Assembly (NCBI RefSeq): GCF_900090225.1
Contig: NZ_FMHY01000002.1
Coordinates: 372,001 to 436,000 of the forward strand
Origin: Micromonospora eburnea
GTDB lineage: Bacteria; Actinomycetota; Actinomycetes; Mycobacteriales; Micromonosporaceae
Direction: 5' to 3'
DNA length: 64,000 bases
This document shows positions 1 to 6,106 of this stretch, one piece after another. The notes below the pieces were generated by a model that had not been told where the DNA came from, made no database searches, and worked only from the letters and a program-made list of their open reading frames with translations. A program made the position numbers and the translations under genes. The first letter of the stretch is position 1; each line of letters begins with the position of its first letter.

Positions 1-508
1 GGCCGCGCAGCGTCGCGACGGCCCGGGACAGGTGAGCGGTGACAGTTCCCGCAGCGATGCCGAGCACCTGAGCGGTGGTCTCGGTGTCCAGGTCCAGGAA
101 CGCCCGCAGCGCGATCACCTGGCGCTGGCGGGCGGGCAGCCGCCGCAGCGCCGCCATGAGCGCCGCGTCCACGCCCCCGCGGTCCGGGCCGACCGCCACG
201 TCGTGCCCGGCGGACAGGGCCACCTCGCGGCGGCGGCGCCGCCAGGCCGACACCCGCACGTTCAGGGCGGTACGCACCACCCACGCCTGGGGAGCCGGGT
301 GCCGGCTGACCTTCCGCCAGGACGTCCAGGCTCTGGTGAACGCCTCTGCCACCAGGTCCTCAGCGCCCTCGCGATCGCCCGTTCCGGCCACCACCGCCCG
401 TACGCAGGCGGCTCGGTGGACCCGATAGAACTCTGCGAACTGTGCTTGCTCGTGTCCCACGTCCCGTCCACGCCTGAGCCCGTCGGCCCACTTACCTCCG
501 GCTGACAT
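1..508 (-). CDS. RNA polymerase sigma factor, sigma-70 (ECF/SigE-like), C-terminus cut by window edge
   Basis: Reading the minus strand from an ATG at 508 gives 169 residues that run off the left edge. Region 2 is recognisable around residues 25-90, with a run ending EDLVAEAFTRAWTSW. Region 4 follows after about residue 115, with LPARQRQVIALRAF and then the helix-turn-helix segment TETTAQVLGIAAGTV. This is the layout of small ECF/SigE-family sigma factors, which direct RNA polymerase to dedicated promoters. The gene is divergent from the lipoprotein pair at 791-1857. No anti-sigma gene is visible, but one could lie beyond the edge. The extreme C-terminus is missing, so a C-terminal extension cannot be judged. 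Confidence 0.85.
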   Translation of the reverse strand, partial: MSAGGKWADGLRRGRDVGHEQAQFAEFYRVHRAACVRAVVAGTGDREGAEDLVAEAFTRAWTSWRKVSRHPAPQAWVVRTALNVRVSAWRRRRREVALSAGHDVAVGPDRGGVDAALMAALRRLPARQRQVIALRAFLDLDTETTAQVLGIAAGTVTAHLSRAVATLRG

Positions 509-790
509 TCGCCCGGACAGAGTTGCGCAGGAAGGCCCCCATGCCGCCGGAAGCTACCGGCCGTGGCTCAGCACCGGGCGCCACCAGGACGCCCGGTTGG
601 ACCTGCTCGCGCCGGTGGCCGAGGAGTGGCTGGGCGACCTGCGGGACGACGACTATCGGCCGCCGCGCCCGCTACCTGCGCCGTCGCTGCTGATCACCGC
701 GGACGGTACCCGGAGGCCGATCATCGAGGCAGCAGCACGAGGTTGGTTCGCGCTATATTGCGGCGTCTGATCGATCCAAGGGGGTAACTG
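509..790. other. Intergenic stretch with a possible coding remnant
   Basis: No complete gene is seen between the sigma factor and the lipoprotein operon. One plus-strand frame, ending at a TGA at 768-770, reads like protein (for example DLLAPVAEEWLGDLRDDDY and SLLITADGTRRPIIEAAARG). It has no start codon or ribosome binding site and may be the tail of a decayed gene. AAGGGGG at about 778-784 is the ribosome binding site of the next gene. Confidence 0.35.
661..689 (+). repeat. 29-bp imperfect direct repeat, copy 1 (pair at 1959-1987)
   Basis: The first 23 bases are identical to 1959-1981, and the whole 29 bases differ at one position. The two copies are 1298 bp apart and bracket the two-lipoprotein operon. 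Both can be read as a C-terminal RRARYLRRR peptide, so they may be tails of the same ancestral coding sequence rather than a mobile-element signature. Confidence 0.6.
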
Positions 791-1360
791 GTGGGGATGC
801 TGCAACGCGTCGGTCTGGCGGCGGCTGCCGGTACGGCGCTGCTTCTGGCGGCGTGCGCCAGCCAGGGCATCCCAGCGACGGAGGCGGCACCCGCCACCAC
901 CGCACCCGCGACCACGGCGGCTGCGAAGCCTGTCGCGTCGCCTACCAGTCCGAAGGTGACGCTGCCCGACCGGTACGACCCGAAGCGGAACCCCGCCACC
1001 GACCTGAAGGCCGCCCTCGCGTTGGCGAAGGCGGACGGGAAGGCGGTGCTGATCGACTTCGGCGCGGACTGGTGCCCCGACTGTCATGTGCTGCACGAGC
1101 TGTTCGAGGCACCGGAGACCAAGCCGCTGATCGAGGAGAACTACCACCTGCTGGCGGTGGACGTCGGCGAGTTCGATCACAATCTGCAGTTCACCGCGAA
1201 GTACATCGACCTGAGCCGCAGCGGTATTCCCGCACTGGTGGTGGTGACCCCAGCGGGCAAGATCCGGGTGGCCACCAACGACGGTTCCTTCGCCAACGCC
1301 CGCAGCATGGACAGCAAGCAGGTCAACGCGTTCCTCACCAAGTGGGCACCGAAGCGTTGA
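791..1360 (+). CDS. Thioredoxin-fold lipoprotein (DsbD gamma-like)
   Basis: The 189-residue product begins at GTG 791, with AAGGGGG about 7 nt upstream. A lipoprotein signal ends at LLLAAC (Cys22), so the protein should sit on the outer face of the membrane. A Thr/Ala/Pro-rich linker leads to a thioredoxin fold with the active-site motif WCPDC (Cys95, Cys98) and a GIPAL segment carrying the expected cis-proline. The sequence around FGADWCPDC resembles the C-terminal gamma domain of DsbD. The stop overlaps the start region of the next lipoprotein, which resembles the DsbD alpha domain. Inference: the pair exchanges disulfides outside the membrane. The electron donor (CcdA or similar) is not in the window. 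Confidence 0.8.
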   Translation: MGMLQRVGLAAAAGTALLLAACASQGIPATEAAPATTAPATTAAAKPVASPTSPKVTLPDRYDPKRNPATDLKAALALAKADGKAVLIDFGADWCPDCHVLHELFEAPETKPLIEENYHLLAVDVGEFDHNLQFTAKYIDLSRSGIPALVVVTPAGKIRVATNDGSFANARSMDSKQVNAFLTKWAPKR

Positions 1361-1857
1361 CCCGTCGACGTGCCCTGGTCGCGGCGCTGGCCGGCGCGCT
1401 CCTCGCCGGGGGATGCGCCAACTCCGGCGGGCCGTCGTCCACCACCGACCGTAGTGGTCGACTGGAGGCCGGCGGCGTGACCGTCGAGGCGACGCTGACC
1501 GACGGTCCCGACGGCGGGCGGCTGCGGACGACCTTCCGCCCGCAGCGGCCCGGCTTCCATCTCTACAGCATCGACCTCCCGCCGGACGGGGTGCAGGGGC
1601 TCGGCATCCCGACGGTCGTCGCCGTCCGGGGCAGCTTGGACGCGACTGGTGCGGCGAGCGCCGACATGCCGGTCAGTAACCTGCGGATCGAGGAGCTCGA
1701 CGTCGACCTGCCCGTCTACCCGGACGGCCCGGTCACCGTCACGCTTCCTGTCCGGTCCACCGGGGACGGTCCGGCCGAGGTGGTGGTCACGTACGGCGCG
1801 TGCAGCGCGGGCACCTGCCTCCCGCCGGTACGCGAGCGTGTGATCGCCCTGACCTGA
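1342..1857 (+). CDS. Lipoprotein with DsbD N-terminal (alpha)-like domain
   Basis: The 171-residue product can start at GTG 1342 or at TTG 1357, whose TTGA overlaps the preceding stop. The GTG is preferred because it gives a positive N-region (TRRR) before the hydrophobic stretch. The signal ends in LLAGGC, a slightly weak lipobox. The mature part is beta-rich and ends with GACSAGTCLPPVRE. Its two cysteines, followed by PP, match the redox-active loop of the DsbD alpha domain (CxxxxxCxPP type). It is translationally coupled to the thioredoxin-like lipoprotein. The expected role is periplasm-like reductant shuttling. The specific partner is unknown, and there is no membrane beta domain on either chain. 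Confidence 0.7.
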   Translation: MGTEALTRRRALVAALAGALLAGGCANSGGPSSTTDRSGRLEAGGVTVEATLTDGPDGGRLRTTFRPQRPGFHLYSIDLPPDGVQGLGIPTVVAVRGSLDATGAASADMPVSNLRIEELDVDLPVYPDGPVTVTLPVRSTGDGPAEVVVTYGACSAGTCLPPVRERVIALT

Positions 1858-1958
1858 GGTCCAGCGATCTGCCCGCACACCTCGCCCTCACCGGCGGTCG
1901 AGCCACGGCGCGCGGCGGGCGCAGGGCTGTACGGCGGTTCGGGTTCCGTGACGCCGGA

Positions 1959-1987
1959 CGCCGCGCCCGCTACCTGCGCCGCCGCTG
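1959..1987 (+). repeat. 29-bp imperfect direct repeat, copy 2 (pair at 661-689)
   Basis: This is the second copy of the repeat that brackets the lipoprotein pair. It sits about 100 bp after the DsbD alpha-like gene, in a stretch (1858-2081) with no gene of its own. The reading frame through it ends RRARYLRRR-stop, as in the first copy. Confidence 0.6.
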
Positions 1988-2081
1988 ACCGTCGCCGGCT
2001 CCGCGGCCCGGCGGCCCGGGCGGGAGCCGGTGCGAGGTGGTGACACCTCGGCCTGCTCGCCCGCCCGGGCCGGTGCGCGGG

Positions 2082-3548
2082 TCAGCTGGCCGTGGTCGAG
2101 GCGGCCCGCACGTCCCGTACGTCGCTGGCGAGCCGCCCGAGTACCCAGGCCAGGGCCGGGGCGTTGGCGCCGAGTGCCTGCCGGTTGACGGTGGCGAGGG
2201 TGTCGCAGGTCTGGTGGTAGCAGTGGTCGAACATCTGCCCGGCCTCGCCGCCGAAGAGGGCCTGCTGCGCCGGCGTTTTCACGCCGAGGTTGCCGCCGTC
2301 GATTCCGCCCACCGGGATGCCGACGTCCTGGAACACCAGGTGGTCCGAGCCCACCGACTCGGGACCGGTCCGCTGGTACGGCAGCCCCCGGCGGTCGAAG
2401 TACGCCCCGAAGAGGCCGGCGATCACGTGGCTGCCGCCGGTGCCCGGATCCCAGACGAAGCGGGCGTCGTTCGGTGCGGCGATCAACTCGCCGTTGAGCA
2501 CCGCCGCGATGCGCTGCCGTTCCGCTGCTGACAGGGCGGAGACGTAGTAGCCGGAACCGACGTCGATCATCTCCTCAGCGCCCCACCAGGCGAACCGCAC
2601 CTTGTTTCGCACGGAGTGCTGCTGGTTGGCCAGGGCCAGCGCCACCTGGAGGACGGTGGCGGCCGTCGAGCCGTTGTCGTTGATGCCCGGCCCCTCGGGG
2701 ACGCTGTCGAGGTGGGCGCCGAGCAACACGACGTTGTTCGGGTCGCCGCCGGCCGTCTCGGCCAGCACGTTCACCGTCGTCCGCGGCACCGACCGACCGA
2801 CCAGGGTCAGGTGTACGCGAACCGTTCCGGCCCGCGACGCCCGGACCAGTTCCTCGCCGTCGCGCTGGGACACCGAGGCCACCGGGATCGTGAAGTCCGC
2901 CGGGTTGAACGCGAAGAACCGGTAGCTGTTCTCCGGGGAGGGGGTGGCGTAGTAGAGGAGCACCGCGCGGGCACCCAGGCCCGCGGCGACCTGCTGCTGG
3001 AGGCTGTAGCCGCAGGCGGCCCGGGCGAGTACCACGACGGATCCGGCGACGGGAAGCCCGGCGTAGTCGGCCGCGTCGCAGCCGGTACGTCCGGCGGCCG
3101 GCGACACCACCGGCGCGTCGATGCCGCTGACGGGGGTCGACGGGGCGAAACGGGTCATCAGCACCGGCGGGTCGATGACGGCCGCGCCAGAGACGGTCAG
3201 TTGCTCGGTGCTGATCTCGAAGTTGGTGTAGGGGACGGTCTGCTTCACCACCCGATAGCCGGCGGCCGTCAGCAGGCCGCTGACGTAGTCGGCGGAGCGG
3301 GTGAATCCGACCTGGTCCCAGGCCCGGTTGCCGCCGCTGCGGTCGGCGATGAGCTGGAACGCCGCCAGGTGACGGTAGACGGCATCGCCGGTGACGGCGG
3401 CGGCCAGCCGGTCGGCCAGGACCTGGTTCCCGGGCGGAACGGCGCCGGGTGCGGCCTGGGCGGCGCGGCCGGCTGGCCCGACCAGGCTGGCCGCCAACAG
3501 CAGACTCGCCAGCCCGGCGAGTCTTCGGAACGCTGTCGATCTGTGCAC
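2082..3548 (-). CDS. Secreted M28-family zinc aminopeptidase with PA domain
   Basis: 488 residues from GTG 3548, preceded by GGAGG at the right distance. A Sec signal peptide ends near residue 33 (AAQAAPG). A PA insert occupies roughly residues 130-230 and the M28 catalytic domain roughly 255-480. Metal and catalytic residues are visible: HLD (His279, Asp281), GINDNG (Asp291), WGAEE (Glu325, Glu326) and CYHQTCD (His445). The ligand usually seen as Asp in an NxDMIGSPN motif is Glu354 here (NGELIAAPN). The gene begins 15 bp after the P450 stop, on the same strand, and so is likely co-transcribed with the MRYIH pentapeptide gene. Inference: it may trim the N-terminal residues of the exported peptide. 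It could equally be a general secreted aminopeptidase. Confidence 0.85.
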   Translation of the reverse strand: MHRSTAFRRLAGLASLLLAASLVGPAGRAAQAAPGAVPPGNQVLADRLAAAVTGDAVYRHLAAFQLIADRSGGNRAWDQVGFTRSADYVSGLLTAAGYRVVKQTVPYTNFEISTEQLTVSGAAVIDPPVLMTRFAPSTPVSGIDAPVVSPAAGRTGCDAADYAGLPVAGSVVVLARAACGYSLQQQVAAGLGARAVLLYYATPSPENSYRFFAFNPADFTIPVASVSQRDGEELVRASRAGTVRVHLTLVGRSVPRTTVNVLAETAGGDPNNVVLLGAHLDSVPEGPGINDNGSTAATVLQVALALANQQHSVRNKVRFAWWGAEEMIDVGSGYYVSALSAAERQRIAAVLNGELIAAPNDARFVWDPGTGGSHVIAGLFGAYFDRRGLPYQRTGPESVGSDHLVFQDVGIPVGGIDGGNLGVKTPAQQALFGGEAGQMFDHCYHQTCDTLATVNRQALGANAPALAWVLGRLASDVRDVRAASTTAS

Positions 3549-3563
3549 GGAACCTCCGATCCT

Positions 3564-4769
3564 TCACTCCCGCCGTACGGTGACGGGCAGTTGGGCGACC
3601 CCGCGCAGGGTCGCGGTGGGTTCGTAGCTGGATGGTCCGGCCGGGGTGAATCGGATGCGGCTCGCCCGCAGCCCGTCCACCACCTCCCGCAGTTGCATGG
3701 TCGCCAGCGCGGCGCCGAGGCAGGCGTGCGCGCCGCGTCCGAAGGCGAGGTGCATGCCACGCCGCCGGCTCAGGTCCACGGCGTCGGGGGCGGCGAAAAC
3801 CGCCGGGTCACGGTTGGCCGCCGCGATGAACAGCACCAGTACGTCCCCCCGCCGGACGACCTGCGTGCCGACGGCGCATTCCGTCACGCAGACCCGGGCG
3901 TCGGCCTGGACCGGCCCGTCGAGCCGGAGCAGTTCGTCGACGAGCGGGTCCGTGTCGTGCGACGTGGCGGCACCGGCGAGCAGGGCCGGGTCCGTGACGA
4001 GCCGGACGAGCACCGCCCCGAGGAGCCGGCTGACGGATTCGTAACCGGCGTGCAGCACCGCGCGTAGCGAGTTGGCCAGCACCGCCGCCGGGACGTCCTG
4101 GCGGCGCGCGGCGGCTCGGGCCACGCCGATGAAGCCTTCCTCGTCGGCGTCCCGCAGCCAGTCGCCGACCATCCGGCTCAGTTCGGCGCGGGCCTGGTTG
4201 CCGGGCTCCGCCCGATCCGGTTCGAGGCCGGCGTCCATGCTCCGCACGATGGCGTTGGACCACTGCTCGAAGGTGGGGCCGTCGGGTGGCGGCACCCCGA
4301 GAAAGGTGGAGATCGTGCGGAGGGCGACCGGGCGGGCGAACTCACTGACCAGGTCCACGGGCTCCGTCCGGGCGGCCAGTTCGGACAGCCCGGCCGCCGC
4401 GATGTCGGCGACCTGCTGTCGCATGGCTGCCGGTGACTGTTCGTGCAGTGCCGAGACGAGCAGGTGACGAATCGCGGTGTGTTCCGGCGGATCGAGCGAC
4501 TGCACGCTCAACTGGGCTTGCGGAATTGGGATTCCCACCCGCCGAAAGTCGGAGCCGAAATGGTTGGTGTCCGCGAGCACCTGCCGGCATTCCTGATATC
4601 CGGTGACCACCCAGGAATCCAGTACGGTGTGCCAGTAAACCGGATTGATCTCCCGGAGTCTCCGATAAAACGGGTAGGGATTGGCGATCACCTCGGGCGC
4701 CAACGGTTCATAGACCGGGTCACCGGCCGCCGTTGCCACCGCTTCCGCCGCAGCGACTTCTCCCGCCAC
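3564..4769 (-). CDS. bytO: Cytochrome P450, biarylitide cross-linking type (BytO-like)
   Basis: About 401 residues from GTG 4769, which has GGGAAGGA 8 nt upstream. A TTG at 4823 is also open but lies inside a hairpin and lacks a ribosome binding site. P450 landmarks in order: HTAIR in the C helix (about 97-101), I-helix AGYES (about 241-245, with Ser where Thr is usual), ExxR as ELLR (about 279-282), NRDP, and the haem loop FGRGAHACLG with Cys near 350. The gene lies directly downstream of an 18-nt ORF encoding MRYIH. In biarylitide pathways such a P450 forms a C-C or C-N bond between the aromatic side chains of residues 3 and 5 of the pentapeptide. Assignment rests on this pairing plus P450 motifs. 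Ferredoxin partners are not nearby. Confidence 0.85.
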   Translation of the reverse strand: MAGEVAAAEAVATAAGDPVYEPLAPEVIANPYPFYRRLREINPVYWHTVLDSWVVTGYQECRQVLADTNHFGSDFRRVGIPIPQAQLSVQSLDPPEHTAIRHLLVSALHEQSPAAMRQQVADIAAAGLSELAARTEPVDLVSEFARPVALRTISTFLGVPPPDGPTFEQWSNAIVRSMDAGLEPDRAEPGNQARAELSRMVGDWLRDADEEGFIGVARAAARRQDVPAAVLANSLRAVLHAGYESVSRLLGAVLVRLVTDPALLAGAATSHDTDPLVDELLRLDGPVQADARVCVTECAVGTQVVRRGDVLVLFIAAANRDPAVFAAPDAVDLSRRRGMHLAFGRGAHACLGAALATMQLREVVDGLRASRIRFTPAGPSSYEPTATLRGVAQLPVTVRRE

Positions 4770-4809
4770 CGAAACGTCCTTCCCGAGTTGGTAGTTCGTG
4801 CAGGCAGCC

Positions 4810-4847
4810 GTCGTTGCGGCCAACCGAATTCGATTGGCCGCAACGAC
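4810..4847 (-). promoter_or_regulatory. 14-bp perfect hairpin between the pentapeptide gene and the P450
   Basis: Arms 4810-4823 and 4834-4847 are exact complements around a 10-nt loop. The hairpin lies 8 nt after the pentapeptide stop and about 40 nt before the preferred P450 start. No T-run follows, so a simple intrinsic terminator is unlikely. A stop for 3' exonuclease or an attenuator that sets the peptide-to-enzyme ratio is plausible. Confidence 0.6.
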
Positions 4848-4855
4848 CCGGCAGA

Positions 4856-4873
4856 TCAGTGGATGTAACGCAT
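4856..4873 (-). CDS. bytA: Pentapeptide RiPP precursor MRYIH (biarylitide BytA type)
   Basis: On the minus strand the codons are ATG CGT TAC ATC CAC TGA, encoding MRYIH. An excellent Shine-Dalgarno, GGAGAGGAGG at 4888-4879, ends 5 nt before the ATG, which is strong support for real translation of such a short frame. The biarylitide family uses five-residue precursors of the MRYxH or MRYxW type. A P450 joins Tyr3 to the aromatic residue 5, and the leader residues Met-Arg are removed. The P450 expected for this step starts about 85 nt downstream. The product would be a cross-linked Tyr-Ile-His tripeptide, possibly N-acetylated as in known members. The Ile at position 4 distinguishes it from the archetype with Tyr there. 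Confidence 0.88.
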   Translation of the reverse strand: MRYIH

Positions 4874-4898
4874 GATGGCCTCCTCTCCAAGCAGTTCT

Positions 4899-4922
4899 CC
4901 GTTCGTCGTTGTCGACGAACGG
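4899..4922 (-). promoter_or_regulatory. 10-bp hairpin in the leader of the pentapeptide gene
   Basis: Arms 4899-4908 and 4913-4922 pair perfectly around a 4-nt loop, 10 nt upstream of the Shine-Dalgarno. It could stabilise the short mRNA 5' end, or be an operator for an unseen regulator. Confidence 0.5.
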
Positions 4923-5471
4923 ACGTCATGGCAGGAATGTGCGCAGGCGAATAGATCGAATCCACGTCGCGGCACATCTCTGTCCCGGCGTGAGGCGGTG
5001 CCGGAAAGTTTCACTCATTGGGGCGATGCCGCCGATCGCCAACTTGCCACACGAATGCCGAAGGCGTCAACCATTGACGTTGACGACTTCGCTAACGCGC
5101 AGGTGGTGAGGCGGATGATGCCCTGTGATCACCAATTCTGATCAAGCGAGCGCGGCTTGCGCCCGATTGCGCCGGTGATCCTCGCAACCGGTTGAGCCAC
5201 GACGTGCGCCGTGCGCAGGGCGAGCTTTGATCGACGGCCGGCCGCATCGGTGTCGCCGACCGTCGGGCGGCAGGTGGTCGCAGAAGCCGGTGGCGTACGG
5301 CCGCGCCGGCGTACGTTTGGAATGCCGCTCGCGGATCTGCCGGGGCCGCAGGGGGAGTCGCTACCGGCGGGTCTCTTCCATGGGGTGCCCCGCGTCGCGT
5401 CGGCCCGCCAGTCGACGGATCACATCACGCACGGATGACCGCCCTTCGCCGGATCACGTCGAGGTGGACGA
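4923..5471. other. Gene-poor region upstream of the pentapeptide operon
   Basis: No convincing coding sequence is seen, and base composition looks less GC-rich than its neighbours up to about 5150. An inverted repeat with 7-bp arms (CGTCAAC at 5065-5071 and GTTGACG at 5079-5085) is a candidate operator. On the minus strand one arm also offers a TTGAC-like -35 element, but no good -10 follows. The promoter of the pentapeptide operon should lie somewhere here. Confidence 0.4.
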
Positions 5472-5507
5472 GGCGGCCTCCACCGGTTGCGGTCGGCGGA
5501 GGCCGCC
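5472..5507 (-). terminator. Strong stem-loop, putative terminator
   Basis: GGCGGCCTCC at 5472-5481 pairs perfectly with 5498-5507, and a further ACCG/CGGT pair lies inside. There is no T-run. It lies 50 nt beyond the small ORF at 5557-5682 on the minus strand. Confidence 0.45.
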
Positions 5508-5556
5508 CCGACCTGTTCGGGTACGGCGGCAGGGCCGCGCTGCTGGGGAGCTGCGC

Positions 5557-5682
5557 TCATTGAAAGAGCCGGCCCGGCCTCCTGGAGCGGCCCCGCTTGG
5601 TGATCATGGAATCCCTGCGCCTGCGGCGCACCATGATCGAGTTGACCTTCCGCGACAGCCCCTTGAAGATCCTGTCCTTCAT
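5557..5682 (-). CDS. Possible small, highly basic 41-residue protein
   Basis: An ATG at 5682, preceded by GGGAAGAGG, opens a 41-codon frame: MKDRIFKGLSRKVNSIM, then a run of five arginines, ending PGRLFQ. About 37 of 40 sense codons after the start end in G or C, which suggests coding, and a stem-loop lies downstream. Against this, the frame contains a short inverted repeat (GATCATGG and CCATGATC around a TGCGCC/GGCGCA pair). No family is recognised. If real it would bind nucleic acid or membrane by charge, or act as a leader peptide. Confidence 0.3.
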   Translation of the reverse strand: MKDRIFKGLSRKVNSIMVRRRRRDSMITKRGRSRRPGRLFQ

Positions 5683-5955
5683 CGCATGCCTCTTCCCGGT
5701 GCGTCAGATCGGCCTTGGCGAATCCGCGCCGAAAGGTGGCAGCGGCGCTGGGCCCGCCGGCCATGTCGCAGGCCGCGTACCCGACGAGGCGGCGGTCACT
5801 CATCAACGTCGCCTGTCTGTCCCTGTCGGCAGCGCATGCAACGCCTACGACACGAGCCACGTTGTTGTAGGTGTTGCGCCGGAGGCGTATGTCCGGGCCA
5901 CGCTCGTAAACCTCGATAGGCCGGAGTTGCCGGTCCAGCGCCTCCAGAACGGGTG
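5683..5955 (-). pseudogene. Unassigned stretch with a partly protein-like minus-strand frame
   Basis: One minus-strand frame from about 5955 to 5700 keeps moderately high G/C at third positions and reads plausibly (PVLEALDRQLRPIEVYERG, then RRLVGYAACDMAGGPS). This bias collapses near 5690, where the small basic ORF begins in another frame. The upstream end runs into a palindromic repeat and there is no good start. It may be a decayed or frameshifted gene. No family was recognised. Confidence 0.25.
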
Positions 5956-6032
5956 TGATCGACTCCAGGTGCGGCACCACGGCGGTGTCACGGCGACCGG
6001 AGACCGCGACATGCCGCAAGCGGAGTCGATCA
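5956..6032. repeat. Imperfect palindrome, dispersed family copy A
   Basis: The ends are TGATCGACTCC and its complement GGAGTCGATCA, followed inward by TGCGGCA and TGCCGCA. The centre is less perfect (GTGTCACGGCGACCGGAGAC). Related palindromes occur at 47241-47313 and 51559-51625. Together they look like a REP or MITE-like intergenic repeat that can form a long hairpin. Confidence 0.55.
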
Positions 6033-6106
6033 ACCTCGAAAGGGAGTCGATCGACCTCGAAAGGTGGTCGATCTGCCCCGAATAGGGTCGATCAGCCCTG
6101 GAAGGG
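6023..6106. repeat. 21-bp tandem repeat, four copies
   Basis: GTCGATC recurs at 6025, 6046, 6067 and 6087, giving periods of 21, 21 and 20 bp. The first two units share GAGTCGATC followed by ACCTCGAAAGG almost exactly, and the last two are degenerate. The array begins inside the right arm of the palindrome at 5956-6032 and stops at the helicase stop codon. It may have grown by duplication of that arm. Confidence 0.65.

Noticed and set aside
853..1341. Upstream extension of the DsbD alpha-like lipoprotein frame
   Set aside because: The first part of this open frame overlaps the thioredoxin-like gene in another phase and lacks a signal peptide. A start at 1342 or 1357 gives a proper lipoprotein.
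4720..4977. An 85-codon minus-strand frame covering the pentapeptide gene
   Set aside because: It has no ribosome binding site, reads through two hairpins and has no codon bias. The MRYIH frame with its strong ribosome binding site is preferred.
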